64,000 nucleotides of DNA from Pseudomonadales bacterium (GCA_019634925.1 JAHCAL010000004.1:62001-126000); one strand, 5' to 3'; shown: positions 1-9,812, counted from the first letter of the stretch. The notes: generated by a model not told the origin, from the letters alone. A program made the numbers and translations.

Positions 1-1483
1 ACACCTTTCCCGAAACATTCTTCGGAATCTCGTCGACAAAAAACCAGCGCCGCGGCCGCTTGTAGCCGGCGAGTTCCGCACGACAGAACGCATCGAGCGC
101 CACGGCATCGGCGGCGGCCCCCGGGCGTAGCAGCACCGCCGCCGCGACCACTTCGCCCCAGTGTTCGTCGGGCAGGCCGAACACCGCCGCTTCCGCAACG
201 GCCGCATGGCGGAACAGCAGCTCCTCCACCTCGCGCGGATACACGTTTTCGGCGCCGCTCACGATCATGTCCTTCTTGCGGTCGACGATGTACACGTAGC
301 CGTCCGCATCCATGCGCGCCACGTCGCCGGTGTGGAACCAGCCGTCGCGGAACGACTCGGCGTTCGCCTCGGGTCGGTTCCAGTAACCGCGGAGCACCTG
401 GTCGCCGCGCACCACGATCTCGCCGGGCTCGTCGATCGCACAGTCGCGACCGGCTTCGTCCACGATCCGTACGTCGGCGAGCGCGCCGACCCGCCCCGCG
501 GCACGCAGCAGTTCGGGCGTCTCCCGGTCGGCGCGCAGGTGGTCGGCCTTCGACATGAAGATGACGTTGCCGGAGAGTTCCGTCATGCCGAAACCCTGCG
601 TGAAGATCGGGCCGAACCGCGCCATCGCGCGGCGCAGCACCTCCGCCGGAATGGACGATGCGCCATAGCCGAGGGAGCGCAACGAGCCGAGATCATGCCG
701 CTGGATGCCCGGGTCGTTCAGCAGCATGTTGATCATCGTCGGTGCCAGCGCCGAACCGGTGATCTTCAGTTCGTCGACCATGCGCATCCACTCGCCCGGC
801 GAATAAGCCGCCATGAGCGCGACCGGATTGCCGGCCAGGTGCTGGCCGACCACCGCGAATCCGGCGATATGGCAGAGCGGGAACGGAAACAGGAAACACG
901 GCGCGTCCGGCACGTCGCCCGGCAGGCTGACCTGTGCGTTGAACATGGACGCGAACAGGTTGCGGTGACTCAGCATCGCGCCTTTCGGCATGCCGGTCGT
1001 ACCGGAGGTATAGATGATCCAGGCCGTCTCGGCATCCGCGATGTCGGCAAACGGCGCGCGCGCCGGCCGGTCGGCGATGAACTCCTCGTACTCCGCTCCG
1101 ATCGCGAGCGTGCGCCGGACAGTCTCCAGCTCGTCGCGCATGCTGGCCACCGTCTCGGCGAACTGCGGTGCGTAGAGCAGCGTCGTCGCGCGGGCATCGT
1201 TGACGATGCGGACGAGCTCGGGAACGGCGAGCCGGTAGTTGAGAAACACCAGGCGCTGGCGCGCCGCCGGCACGCCGTAGTAGGCCTCGACGTATTCCGG
1301 CTGGTTGTCCGAGAGGATCGCGACGTGGTCGCCCGGCGCGCCCGTGGCGGCCAGCGCCTGGGCGAGCCGCATGCTGCGGTCGTGCAGCACGGCGAACGTA
1401 CGCCGCGAACCGTCCTGGCCGATGAGCGCCGTGGCCGTACCGCGGCGGCGCCGGTTGAACTCGAGTATCTCGTGCAGCAGCAT
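1..1483 (-). CDS. Acyl-CoA synthetase (AMP-dependent ligase), 3' end cut by window edge
   Basis: Class I adenylate-forming enzyme that would activate a carboxylic acid to its CoA thioester through an acyl-AMP. About 494 residues are visible. The P-loop YTSGTTGMPKG lies at about residues 158-168, GFGMTE follows mid-protein, then the hinge-type stretch YVYIVDRKKDMIVSGAENVYP, and the last visible residues are PKNVSGKV, which carries the C-terminal catalytic Lys. Family members end shortly after this, so only a short tail is missing. The ATG at 1483 begins MLLHEILEFN. It is divergent from the enoyl-CoA hydratase at 1595, with 111 bp of shared upstream DNA. The acyl substrate cannot be read from sequence. 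Confidence 0.93.
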   Translation of the reverse strand, partial: MLLHEILEFNRRRRGTATALIGQDGSRRTFAVLHDRSMRLAQALAATGAPGDHVAILSDNQPEYVEAYYGVPAARQRLVFLNYRLAVPELVRIVNDARATTLLYAPQFAETVASMRDELETVRRTLAIGAEYEEFIADRPARAPFADIADAETAWIIYTSGTTGMPKGAMLSHRNLFASMFNAQVSLPGDVPDAPCFLFPFPLCHIAGFAVVGQHLAGNPVALMAAYSPGEWMRMVDELKITGSALAPTMINMLLNDPGIQRHDLGSLRSLGYGASSIPAEVLRRAMARFGPIFTQGFGMTELSGNVIFMSKADHLRADRETPELLRAAGRVGALADVRIVDEAGRDCAIDEPGEIVVRGDQVLRGYWNRPEANAESFRDGWFHTGDVARMDADGYVYIVDRKKDMIVSGAENVYPREVEELLFRHAAVAEAAVFGLPDEHWGEVVAAAVLLRPGAAADAVALDAFCRAELAGYKRPRRWFFVDEIPKNVSGKV

Positions 1484-1594
1484 CGTGCGTTCTCCCCCGC
1501 GAAGCAGCACCCGAACCGGCGCCCGGACGCGCATGCTGCCGGGTCGGGTCGTGTGGTAAGTTCGTCGCACGACATTATCGAGGAGGGAGACCCC

Positions 1595-2389
1595 ATGCAC
1601 TACGAGACACTGATCACCGAGAACGATGCCGGGATCCTGCGGATCACCCTCAACCGACCGGAACGCCTGAACGCCTGGACCTACCAGATGGGCGCCGAAC
1701 TGTCCGATGCGGTGAGCCGCGCCAACGATGACGACGACGTCATCGCGATGGTAATCACCGGCGCCGGGCGCGGGTTCTGCGCCGGCGCCGACATCCAGGA
1801 CGTCTTCAAGGCGCAGGCCGACGGCGACCTGCCGGCGCGCGACGGCAATCCGCGCGACTGGGTGACGCTGGTGCGCGAATCGAAACCGATGGTCGCAGCG
1901 GTCAACGGTGCGGCGATCGGCGTCGGCCTGACCCAGATCCTGCCCATGGACTACCTCGTGGCGTCGACCGCCGCGAAGCTCAGCGTGCGGTTCGTGAAGA
2001 TGGGACTGGTGCCGGAACTCGCCAGCTCGCACTTCCTCGCCCTGCGCATGGGCTTCGGGCAGGCCAGCGAACTCATGCTGAGCGGGCGCACCGTGGACGC
2101 CGAGGAAGCGCTGCGCCTCGGCCTGATCGATCGGGTGACCGCGCCCGAGGACCTGGTCGCCACGGCGACCGCCGTCGCGCGCGGCATGGGCGAGAACCCG
2201 CAGGCATCGCTCAGGATGATCAAGGCGCTGATGACGCAGAACATCGCGGAGCAGGATATCGCCGCCGTCCAGCGCCGCGAGATAGAAGCCCTGCAGCGCT
2301 GCTACGCCTCGCCCGAGCACAAGGAAGCGATCAACGCGTTCCTCGAGAAGCGCACGCCCGACTTCAAGGCGGCGCGCCGCGGCGGCTGA
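1595..2389 (+). CDS. Enoyl-CoA hydratase/isomerase (crotonase) family protein
   Basis: Crotonase-fold protein of 264 residues, the usual family length. The oxyanion-hole segments GRGFCAGADI and NGAAIGVGL are intact. Of the two catalytic glutamates of classical crotonase, the second is plausibly kept (ASELMLSGR), but the first position falls on a hydrophobic residue in SVRFVKMGLVPELASS. That PELxSS form is common in uncharacterised crotonases, so hydration, isomerisation or another reaction is possible. The start is the ATG after GAGGAGGG; the reading frame stays open far upstream, but only as antisense of the ligase. It pairs divergently with the acyl-CoA synthetase, suggesting a shared acyl-CoA pathway. 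Confidence 0.9.
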   Translation: MHYETLITENDAGILRITLNRPERLNAWTYQMGAELSDAVSRANDDDDVIAMVITGAGRGFCAGADIQDVFKAQADGDLPARDGNPRDWVTLVRESKPMVAAVNGAAIGVGLTQILPMDYLVASTAAKLSVRFVKMGLVPELASSHFLALRMGFGQASELMLSGRTVDAEEALRLGLIDRVTAPEDLVATATAVARGMGENPQASLRMIKALMTQNIAEQDIAAVQRREIEALQRCYASPEHKEAINAFLEKRTPDFKAARRGG

Positions 2390-2399
2390 GACACGCCAC

Positions 2400-2840
2400 A
2401 TGGGCGCGAACGATCTCTACCAGGCATGCATACCGCTGCGGGTGTCGGTGGAAACCCGTGCCGGCCCGCTCATCGTCCCGCTCTGGTTCGAATGGGACGG
2501 CGCGAGCTTCTGGTGCGCGAGCCATCGCAGCGCGGCGGTGCTGGCCGCGCTCGCCGCCGAATCGCGGTGCGCGTTCGATCTGTCGACCAACGAGATGCCC
2601 TACCGCGGCGTGCGCGGCCGCGGCAGGGCGAGTTGCCATCCGGAACTCGGCGGCGCCGTGCTCGAGCGCCTGATCGACCGCTACCTGCCAGACCGCACCC
2701 ACTCGCTCGCGCGCTGGCTGCTGTCGCGACGCGACGCCGAAGTGGCAATTCGAATCACGCCCGACTGGCAGACCAGCTGGGACTATTCCGCGCGCATGGC
2801 CGGGCTCGGCGAGCGGGCGCCCGCCGGGTCCGTATCCTGA
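2400..2840 (+). CDS. PPOX-class flavin/F420-binding split-barrel protein
   Basis: A 146-residue protein resembling the pyridoxamine-5'-phosphate-oxidase-like split barrel. The order VPLWFEWDGASFWCASH, then AALAAESRCAFDLSTNEMPYRGVRGRG, then a C-terminal helix with ARWLLSRRDAEVAIRITP is the usual layout of these small dimeric flavoproteins. Members reduce or oxidise varied substrates with FMN, F420 or haem, so the reaction is unassigned. It starts 10 bp after the hydratase stop and no strong ribosome binding site is seen. Its stop codon directly abuts the stop codon of the convergent nitronate monooxygenase, with no spacer between them. Confidence 0.75.
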   Translation: MGANDLYQACIPLRVSVETRAGPLIVPLWFEWDGASFWCASHRSAAVLAALAAESRCAFDLSTNEMPYRGVRGRGRASCHPELGGAVLERLIDRYLPDRTHSLARWLLSRRDAEVAIRITPDWQTSWDYSARMAGLGERAPAGSVS

Positions 2841-3977
2841 TCAGCTGGTGAACGACGCGAGGCGCTCGCTGGCGGACGCGAAGTCCTCCATGAATCCGTA
2901 GACCACCTGGCGCACCGTCAGCGGCTGGTTCATGAGGCCGACGCCCTGCCCCACCCAATAGGTCGCAAGCTGGCGGGCGCCCGGGTCGCCCGCTTCCGCC
3001 AGCTTGTCGATCTTGCGCAACGCCGGCTCGCTGACGAGGCTCTGCAGCGGCATCGGCAGCGGTTCGGGAGCGCCCGGCGCCTGCCAGGCGTCCGTCCAGG
3101 GCGAGCGCAACTGCCGCGTATACTTGCCCGTGCGGCTGCGCGAGCGCACCGTCTGGCGCGAACTCGCGGCCAGCATCTTTTCCTTCACGACCGGGTTGGT
3201 TTCTGCTTCCGCGGTGGTGAGCCATACCGAGCCGCACCACGCGCCGTCCGCGCCCATGGCCATGCAAGCCGCCATCTGCCGGCCGGTCACGATGCCGCCG
3301 GCGGCGAGCACGAACATGTCCGGGTAGTCGCGGATCGCCTCGATCACTTCCGGCACCAGCACGATGGTCGCGATCTCGCCGCAGTGGCCGCCCGCTTCGC
3401 CGCCGGCCGCGACCAGCACGTCGACACCCGCCTCGGCATGTTTGATCGCGTGTTCGCGCGCGCCGGTTAGCGCGCCCACCAGCACGCCTTTCTCCCGCGC
3501 CAGCTTCATCATGACCGGCGGCGGCACGCCGAGCGCGTTGACGACCATCTTGACCTGGGCGTGCCGCAACGCAGTCTCGAGCACGGCCGCCGCGCCCGCT
3601 TCGCGCATGTTGTTGCCGAAGTCGCCGCGGATCCCCCCTTTCCAGAGGTCGGCCGTGTCGATGCCGTGCTGGGCAAGAATGCTCGTCACATACGCCTTGT
3701 GCTCCGGCGGGATGCGCGCCTCGATGTCGGCCGCCGTGAGGCCGCCTTCCTTGGCGTCCATGCTGGTCGGCACGATGATGTCGACCCCGTACGGCGCGCC
3801 GTTGGTATGCTCGTCCAGCCACTTGAGTTCGATCTCGAGCGACTCGGGCGTATGCCCGGCCGCGCCCAGCACGCCGAACCCGCCGGCCTTGCTGACTTCC
3901 GCGACGACGTCGCGGCAATGGCTGAACGCGAACAGGGGAAACTCGATCCCCAGCCGCTCACACAGTCTCGATTGCAT
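2841..3977 (-). CDS. Nitronate monooxygenase (2-nitropropane dioxygenase-like)
   Basis: FMN-dependent TIM-barrel enzyme of 378 residues. The N-terminal half has the AGGFGVLGAAG glycine stretch; GGEAGGHCG at about residues 192-200 carries the conserved His used as catalytic base in class I enzymes, and VLAAGGIVTGRQMAACMAMGADGAWCGS is the phosphate-binding end of the barrel. In the family it oxidises alkyl nitronates, but many paralogues act on unknown substrates. The start ATG at 3977 gives MQSRLCERLG. Transcription is divergent from the ABC importer at 4175. A second, more distant nitronate monooxygenase lies at 40364. Confidence 0.88.
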   Translation of the reverse strand: MQSRLCERLGIEFPLFAFSHCRDVVAEVSKAGGFGVLGAAGHTPESLEIELKWLDEHTNGAPYGVDIIVPTSMDAKEGGLTAADIEARIPPEHKAYVTSILAQHGIDTADLWKGGIRGDFGNNMREAGAAAVLETALRHAQVKMVVNALGVPPPVMMKLAREKGVLVGALTGAREHAIKHAEAGVDVLVAAGGEAGGHCGEIATIVLVPEVIEAIRDYPDMFVLAAGGIVTGRQMAACMAMGADGAWCGSVWLTTAEAETNPVVKEKMLAASSRQTVRSRSRTGKYTRQLRSPWTDAWQAPGAPEPLPMPLQSLVSEPALRKIDKLAEAGDPGARQLATYWVGQGVGLMNQPLTVRQVVYGFMEDFASASERLASFTS

Positions 3978-4121
3978 GGCTTTACTCCCTCGATGATCGG
4001 TCCGAATGATTCAATGCCGGCCACTATAAGCCATTGCCCCCACCGATTCGCGGCGCGGGAGGCGCGCCCGCCGGGTGGCCGCCCGAAGCGCTGTCGCACC
4101 GCTCAAATCTAACACTGAGTA

Positions 4122-4137
4122 TGTGCGCATACGCACA
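4122..4137. promoter_or_regulatory. Inverted repeat in the divergent promoter region (operator-like)
   Basis: TGTGCG-cata-CGCACA is a perfect 6-bp inverted repeat in the 197-bp gap between the nitronate monooxygenase (start 3977) and the first ABC permease (start 4175), 37 bp before the permease start. The position would suit a dimeric repressor or activator of the importer operon. No regulator is encoded next to it, so this is a suggestion from symmetry and place only. Confidence 0.3.
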
Positions 4138-4174
4138 GATAGACCGAAACCTCAGGATCGGTTAGCTTTCGTCC

Positions 4175-5125
4175 ATGCGCGCTTTCCTGATCCGCCGACT
4201 GCTCGCCCTGGTGCCGACGCTGCTGTTCGCCAGCCTCATCGTATTCGGTGCGATGCGGTTGATTCCGGGCGACGTCATCGACCTCATGATGGCGCAGAAC
4301 GACGTCAGCACGACCCACGACCGCGCCGCCATCGAGGCGGCGCTCGGCCTGGATGCCCCGGTCCACGTGCAGTACGTACGCTGGCTGGGCGGCGCGCTCA
4401 CCGGCGACCTCGGCCGCTCGCTCTGGCAGAACACGCCCGTCGCGAGCCAGCTCGCAGCGACCCTGCCGATCACCTTCGAGCTCGGCCTGCTCGCGCTGCT
4501 CGTTTCGATCAGCGTGGCGCTGCCCATCGGCATCTATTCGGCCATCCGCCAGGACACCGCGGGCGACTACGCCGCGCGCTCGTTCTCGCTCATCATGCTG
4601 GCCGTACCGAGTTTCTGGATCGGCACGCTGGTGATGGTGTTCCCCTCGGTGTGGTGGCGCTGGTCGCCGCCGCTCGAATACACCCCTTTCTTCACCGACC
4701 CGCTGACCAACCTGCGCCACATGCTGGTGCCGGCGATCATCCTCGGTCTCGCCATTTCCGCCGTCACCATGCGCATGACCCGCACCATGATGCTCGAGGT
4801 CATGCGCCAGGACTACATCCGCACGGCGCGCGCCAAGGGACTCAGCGAGCGCGTCGTGGTGCTGGTCCACGCGCTGCGCAACGGCCTGATTCCAGTGGTC
4901 ACGCTGATCGGCCTGCAGGCGCCGCTGCTTATCGGTGGCGCCGTGATCCTCGAGCAGATCTTCGTCGTACCGGGCATGGGCCTCCTGCTCCTCGAGGCGG
5001 TGTTCCAGCGCGACTACCCGGTCATCTCGGGGGTCTTCCTGGTGACCGGCGTCGGCATCCTGCTGATCAACCTGCTGGTGGATCTCACCTACGGCTGGCT
5101 CGACCCCCGGGTACGGCACCGATGA
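4175..5125 (+). CDS. ABC transporter permease, DppB/OppB type
   Basis: Inner-membrane permease of 316 residues, first subunit of a peptide/nickel-type importer. It starts MRAFLIRRLLALVPTLLF, the typical N-terminal helix, followed by a periplasmic stretch with LGLDAPVHVQYVRWLGGALTGDLGRSL and a run of five more hydrophobic segments. The EAA loop appears as RQDYIRTARAKGLSERVVVLVHALRN, which docks on the ATPase. The gene ends in an ATGA overlap with the next permease. It is first of five genes that all overlap, so they should be translated from one mRNA starting in the 3978-4174 gap. Confidence 0.93.
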   Translation: MRAFLIRRLLALVPTLLFASLIVFGAMRLIPGDVIDLMMAQNDVSTTHDRAAIEAALGLDAPVHVQYVRWLGGALTGDLGRSLWQNTPVASQLAATLPITFELGLLALLVSISVALPIGIYSAIRQDTAGDYAARSFSLIMLAVPSFWIGTLVMVFPSVWWRWSPPLEYTPFFTDPLTNLRHMLVPAIILGLAISAVTMRMTRTMMLEVMRQDYIRTARAKGLSERVVVLVHALRNGLIPVVTLIGLQAPLLIGGAVILEQIFVVPGMGLLLLEAVFQRDYPVISGVFLVTGVGILLINLLVDLTYGWLDPRVRHR

Positions 5126-6030
5126 CCGACGCAGCCATCCCTGCCGCCGGCGCTGCCGGGTTGCCTCGATCGGTGCACGACAACCGGTTCCTCGCATTCA
5201 ACCGGCGCCTGATCCGCGAGAAACCGCTCGGCGCGGTGGGCGGTGCGGTGTTCCTGCTGTTCCTGCTGGCCGGCGCGCTCGCCGACGTGATCGCGCCGTT
5301 CGGACTGAACGAAACCGACATGCTGCGCCGCCTCGAAGCGCCGAACCTCGCACACTGGTTCGGCACGGACCACCTCGGCCGCGACGTGTTCTCGCGGATC
5401 CTGATGGGCGCGCAACTCTCGATGATCGTCGGGCTCGCGGCGGCCGGGCTCGCGACCGTCGTGTCGATCGTGCTCGGAGTGCTCTCGGGTTACCTGGGCG
5501 GGCGCATCGACATGCTGATCCAGCGCTTCGTGGACGCCTGGATGACCTTTCCGGACCTGGTGCTGCTGATCGTGGTGGTCTCCATCGTCGGGCCGGGCGT
5601 ACCCCAGATCGTGCTGATCCTCGGCCTGCTGTACGGCATCGCCGGCTCGCGGATCGTGCGCGGCGCGGTGATCTCGGTGCGTGAAAACATGTACACCCAC
5701 GCGGCGCAGTCCATGGGTGCTACCACCTGGCACATCCTGCGCCGGCACATCCTGCCGAACATCATGCCGGTGGTCATCGTGCTCTTCACCACCCGGATCG
5801 GCGCGGTGATTCTCGCCGAGGCCGGGCTTTCGTTCCTCGGCCTCGGCGTGCCGCCCCCGGCGCCGACCTGGGGCGGCATGCTGAGCGACTCCGGACGCAG
5901 CTACCTGTACCTGGCGCCGTGGCTCGCGCTCGCGCCCGGGCTCTGCCTGACCGCGGTGGTGTACGCGATCAACGTCTACGGCGACGCGCTGCGCGACCTG
6001 CTCGACCCCCGCATGCGGGGGAGCCGGTGA
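5122..6030 (+). CDS. ABC transporter permease, DppC/OppC type
   Basis: Second inner-membrane permease (302 residues). A cytoplasmic N-terminus of about 35 residues precedes the first helix (AVGGAVFLLFLLAGALADVI). The periplasmic signature HWFGTDHLGRDVFSRILMGAQ is typical of the OppC family, and the EAA loop is VRENMYTHAAQSMGATTWHILRRHILPN. The ATG at 5122 overlaps the stop of the first permease by 4 nt. It would form a heterodimer with the 4175-5125 product. Confidence 0.93.
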   Translation: MTDAAIPAAGAAGLPRSVHDNRFLAFNRRLIREKPLGAVGGAVFLLFLLAGALADVIAPFGLNETDMLRRLEAPNLAHWFGTDHLGRDVFSRILMGAQLSMIVGLAAAGLATVVSIVLGVLSGYLGGRIDMLIQRFVDAWMTFPDLVLLIVVVSIVGPGVPQIVLILGLLYGIAGSRIVRGAVISVRENMYTHAAQSMGATTWHILRRHILPNIMPVVIVLFTTRIGAVILAEAGLSFLGLGVPPPAPTWGGMLSDSGRSYLYLAPWLALAPGLCLTAVVYAINVYGDALRDLLDPRMRGSR

Positions 6031-7727
6031 GAGCGCTGCTGTTCGCCGCGGCGTGCCTGCTCGCGGGTTGCGCGGAACGGCACGCGTTCGACGAGGCGGA
6101 TCATTCGCCCGGCCCGCCGCAGTACGGCGGCTCGCTCGACATCGGCACCGTGTCGATCACGCTCTCCGCACTCTCCTGGGACCCGGCCGACTGGACCTGG
6201 AAGGCCAACCACGACACCGGCATGGTGCGCGAACAGCTCTTTGCGGCCGATCTCACCCAGAGCGTCAGCCGCGGCGGCACCCAGCGCTTCGTCGCCGAGG
6301 CCTACCTGCCGCCCGAGACATTGCGCGGCGAACTCGCCGAGAGCTGGGAATGGGAAGATCCGCTGACCATGGTGATCCGGCTGCGCCGCGGCGTCATGTT
6401 CACCGCCAAACCCGGCATCATGGCGGCGCGCGAACTCGACGCCCACGACGTCGTGTTCACCTACGAGCTGCTGAACGCGAGCCCGAAGCGCATTCCCTCC
6501 TACTTCGATCACGTGGATGCGGTCGAGGCGCGCGACGATCACACCGTCGTGTTCCGGTTCAACCGCTACAACGCGGAATGGAACTACCGGTTCGGCTACG
6601 GCTACTACTCGGGCATCGTGCCGCGCGAGACCGCCGACGTGGATCGCAAGGACTGGCGCAACGTCACCGGCAGCGGCCCCTTTCTGCTCGCCGGCTACAT
6701 CCACGGCAATTCCCAGACCCACGTCCGCAATCCGGACTACTGGGATACCGAGACCATCGACGGCACGGCCTACCCGATCCCGTTCGTCGACCGTGTGGTC
6801 TACCGGATCATCAAGGACGAGGCGACTTACCTGACCGCGCTGCGTACCGGCAAACTCGACATCCTCGAGGCGATCCGCTGGCTGAACGTCGAACACCTGA
6901 AGGAGACCACGCCCGAGCTGCGCTGGTCGCGCTGGCTCGCGAGCGGCGGCAACTTCATGGCGCTGCGCACCGATCACCCGCCGCTGGATGACGTGCGGGT
7001 CCGCCGCGCGCTGAACCTCGCGGTCAACCAGCGCGAGATCGTCGAGCTTTTCTACGGCGGCAACGCGGAACTCATGGCCTATCCGCAGCATCCGGGGTTC
7101 GGCGCCTATTTCCAGCCGCTCGAAGAGATGCCCGAATCCGTACAGGCGCTGTTCGACTACGACCCGGCGGCCGCGCGGCGGCTGCTGGCGGAGGCCGGCT
7201 ATCCGGACGGCTTCGAGATCGACGCCCAGGTCTGCAGCTGCAGTACCGGCGACATGGATCTGATCCCGCTGCTCAAGGACTACCTGGCCGCGGTCGGCGT
7301 CACCCTGAACATCCGGCCCATGGAATACGCCTCGTTCCTCTCGGCCATGACCACGCGGACCCACGCACCGGCCTACCTGATGGGCAGCGGCCACGTCAGC
7401 CCCACCACCACGTTGCGCAAGAGCTTCGTGACGGGCCAGACGTGGAACCCCTCCATTTACTCCGACCCCGATTTCGATGCGCGAATGGAACGGCTGTACG
7501 AGACCCGCGACGAAGCCGAACGCATCCGCATGGTCCGCGATATGACCGTGGAGATCCTCGACCAGGCGCCGTACATCTGGCTGCCGACGCCCTACGTCTA
7601 CAGCGCCTGGTGGCCCTGGGTGCGCAACTACGGCGGCGAGCTGCGCGCCGGCGCGGTCCGCCCGGGGCCGATCTACGCGCGCATCTGGATCGATCACGCC
7701 CTGAAGCAGCGGCTCGGTTTCGAATGA
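6027..7727 (+). CDS. ABC transporter substrate-binding lipoprotein (family 5)
   Basis: Solute-binding protein of 566 residues, anchored as a lipoprotein: the N-terminus VRALLFAAACLLAGC carries the lipobox LAGC. The mature part has the peptide-binding family order: RLRRGVMFTAKPG, HDVVFTYELLNA, VTGSGPFLLAGY and YRIIKDEATYLTALRTGKLDILEAI, ending with conserved WPWVRNYGGE. The start is GTG at 6027, chosen because it follows GGGGGAG and gives a full signal peptide, overlapping the previous stop by 4 nt. Family 5 proteins bind oligopeptides, but also nickel, opines or other solutes, so the ligand is open. Its place between permease and ATPase genes is less common than first in the operon. Confidence 0.92.
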   Translation: MRALLFAAACLLAGCAERHAFDEADHSPGPPQYGGSLDIGTVSITLSALSWDPADWTWKANHDTGMVREQLFAADLTQSVSRGGTQRFVAEAYLPPETLRGELAESWEWEDPLTMVIRLRRGVMFTAKPGIMAARELDAHDVVFTYELLNASPKRIPSYFDHVDAVEARDDHTVVFRFNRYNAEWNYRFGYGYYSGIVPRETADVDRKDWRNVTGSGPFLLAGYIHGNSQTHVRNPDYWDTETIDGTAYPIPFVDRVVYRIIKDEATYLTALRTGKLDILEAIRWLNVEHLKETTPELRWSRWLASGGNFMALRTDHPPLDDVRVRRALNLAVNQREIVELFYGGNAELMAYPQHPGFGAYFQPLEEMPESVQALFDYDPAAARRLLAEAGYPDGFEIDAQVCSCSTGDMDLIPLLKDYLAAVGVTLNIRPMEYASFLSAMTTRTHAPAYLMGSGHVSPTTTLRKSFVTGQTWNPSIYSDPDFDARMERLYETRDEAERIRMVRDMTVEILDQAPYIWLPTPYVYSAWWPWVRNYGGELRAGAVRPGPIYARIWIDHALKQRLGFE

Positions 7728-8725
7728 TGACGGCACCCGCGGATCAAACGGCGCCGCTCCTCGAGATCGAGGACCTGTCGGTCGCCTTTCGCACCGAACG
7801 CGGCCTCGTGCGCGCGGTGGACGGCGCCAACCTGACACTGCGCGCGGGCGAGACCCTGGCGCTGGTCGGCGAGAGCGGCTCCGGCAAGAGCGTCACGGCC
7901 CTGTCCATCCTGGGGCTCCTCGGCGACAACGCGCGCGTGGAGCGGGGCCGCATCCTGTTCGAGGGTGAGGACCTGCTGCGTCTCGACCGGCGCGCACTGC
8001 GCGGGATCCGTGGGCACCGGATCTCGATGATCTTCCAGGAACCGATGTCGTCGCTGAACCCGGTACTGACCATCGGCAGGCAGGTCGCGGAACCGATCCG
8101 CCTGCACCAGGGCCGCTCGTGGCCCGAGGCGCTCGACCAGGCGGCGGAGCTCCTGGCCCGCGTCGCCATTCCGGACCCGCGCGAACGCCTGGCCCAATAC
8201 CCGCACCATTTTTCCGGCGGCATGCGCCAGCGGGTCATGATCGCGATGGCGCTCGCCTGCCAGCCGCGCCTGATCATCGCGGACGAACCGACCACCGCGC
8301 TCGACGTGACGGTACAGGCACAGATCCTGGAACTGCTCAAAACCCTGACCCGGGAGACCGGCGCCGCACTGCTGCTCATCACCCACGACCTGGGCGTGGT
8401 CGCGCGTTATGCCGAGCGGGTCGCCGTGATGTACGCCGGCCGGATCGTGGAGTCGGCCTCGGCCCGCGCGCTCTACGGGACTCCGCGCCATCCGTACACC
8501 GAAGGGTTGATGGCGTCGGTTCCCTCGCTCACCGGTGAGCCCCGCGCGCGCCTGCTCACCATCAGCGGCCAGCCGCCGGATCTCGCCGACCTGCCGCCAG
8601 GATGCGCGTTCGCGCCGCGCTGCCCGCACGTACACGAACTCTGCCGGGGCACCGTGCCGGCGCTGCAACCGGCCACCGGCACGAGCGACCGCGACCACCG
8701 GAGCGCCTGCCATGGCTACCCGTGA
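7724..8725 (+). CDS. ABC transporter ATPase, DppD/OppD type
   Basis: First ATPase of the importer (333 residues). Walker A is GESGSGKS, the signature is FSGGMRQRV, Walker B is [12 protein letters not shown], followed by the switch His in [10 protein letters not shown]. The C-terminal region [12 protein letters not shown] is the oligopeptide-family cysteine-rich extension, which in relatives holds an iron-sulfur cluster. It starts with tandem ATG codons at 7724, overlapping the stop of the binding-protein gene. Confidence 0.94.
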   Translation: MMTAPADQTAPLLEIEDLSVAFRTERGLVRAVDGANLTLRAGETLALVGESGSGKSVTALSILGLLGDNARVERGRILFEGEDLLRLDRRALRGIRGHRISMIFQEPMSSLNPVLTIGRQVAEPIRLHQGRSWPEALDQAAELLARVAIPDPRERLAQYPHHFSGGMRQRVMIAMALACQPRLIIADEPTTALDVTVQAQILELLKTLTRETGAALLLITHDLGVVARYAERVAVMYAGRIVESASARALYGTPRHPYTEGLMASVPSLTGEPRARLLTISGQPPDLADLPPGCAFAPRCPHVHELCRGTVPALQPATGTSDRDHRSACHGYP

Positions 8726-9716
8726 GCGCGAACCGACAATGAACGACGCACCGCTCCTCGAAGTCACCGATCTCAGCGTGCACTTTCCCGTCACGGAAGG
8801 CGTGGTGAGGCAGCGCACCATCGGCGCGGTCCGGGCCGTGGACGGCGTGTCGTTCACGCTGCGGCGCGGCGAGACCTTCAGCCTCGTGGGCGAGAGCGGC
8901 TGCGGCAAGTCGACCACCGCGATGGCGGTGCTGCGCATGCAGCCGCTCACCGGCGGGCGCATCGTCTTCGACGGCACCGACATCACCACCCTGACGCCCG
9001 CCGCCATGCGGCCGTTCCGGCGCCGGATCCAGATGGTCTACCAGGATCCATACGGCTCGCTCAATCCGCGCATGACCGTGCGGGACATCATCGGCGAGCC
9101 GCTGGTCGTGCACGGCCTGGCCGGGGACCGGAAAACATACGCGGCGCGCGTCGCGGAACTGATGGAACTGGTGGGCCTGCTGCCGGCGATGGCCGGCCGC
9201 TATCCGCACGAGTTCAGCGGCGGGCAGCGACAGCGCATCGGCATCGCGCGCGCACTCGCACTCGACCCGGACCTGGTGGTCTGCGACGAGGCGGTGTCCG
9301 CGCTCGACGTATCGATCCAGGCCCAGGTGCTGAACCTGCTCATGGATCTCCAGCAGCGTCTCGGGCTCACGTATCTGTTCATCTCCCACGATCTGTCGGT
9401 AGTGCGCCATCTGAGCGACCGGATCGGGGTGATGTATCTCGGGCGGATCGTCGAGGTGGCGACGCGCGACGACCTGTTCGGCGCCCCGCAGCACCCCTAT
9501 ACCCGCGCCCTGCTCGACGCCGTGCCGATCCCGAGCCCGGAGCGGGAAGCGGAACGCCCGCACCGGGTGATCCCGGGCGAGGTGCCGAGCGCGCGCAATC
9601 CACCGCCGGGATGCCCGTTTCATCCGCGCTGTCCGCACGCACTGCCCCAGTGCCGGACCGATGCGCCGGCGCTTTCCGCGCGCCCGGACGGGCGTCTCGT
9701 CGCCTGTCACCTGTGA
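8712..9716 (+). CDS. ABC transporter ATPase, DppF/OppF type
   Basis: Second ATPase, expected to pair with the 7724 product. Walker A is GESGCGKS, the signature FSGGQRQRI and Walker B LVVCDEAVSALD, followed by LFISHDLSVV. The C-terminal cysteine-rich motif PPGCPFHPRCPH is present. The first ATG at 8712 gives [10 protein letters not shown] and overlaps the previous gene by 14 nt; an ATG at 8739 (MNDAPLLEVTDL) is an equally reasonable start. It completes a permease-permease-binding protein-ATPase-ATPase operon. Confidence 0.93.
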   Translation: MATREREPTMNDAPLLEVTDLSVHFPVTEGVVRQRTIGAVRAVDGVSFTLRRGETFSLVGESGCGKSTTAMAVLRMQPLTGGRIVFDGTDITTLTPAAMRPFRRRIQMVYQDPYGSLNPRMTVRDIIGEPLVVHGLAGDRKTYAARVAELMELVGLLPAMAGRYPHEFSGGQRQRIGIARALALDPDLVVCDEAVSALDVSIQAQVLNLLMDLQQRLGLTYLFISHDLSVVRHLSDRIGVMYLGRIVEVATRDDLFGAPQHPYTRALLDAVPIPSPEREAERPHRVIPGEVPSARNPPPGCPFHPRCPHALPQCRTDAPALSARPDGRLVACHL

Positions 9717-9812
9717 ATCGACGGCGGTCGGGCCGCTACTCTTCCGCTCGGCGACCCGTCCGGCTATGGTGACCACCGCAACCGGTATCACGCAGCAGGG
9801 GAGGAATCGATC

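Noticed and set aside
161..1594. Long + strand frame extending upstream of the enoyl-CoA hydratase start
   Set aside because: It is antisense to the acyl-CoA synthetase, has Arg/His-rich low-complexity translation, and the real start has its own GAGGAGGG site.
1484..1594. GTCGTG / CACGAC repeat in the ligase-hydratase divergent gap
   Set aside because: Short arms with a 14-nt loop in G+C-rich DNA; chance is likely.
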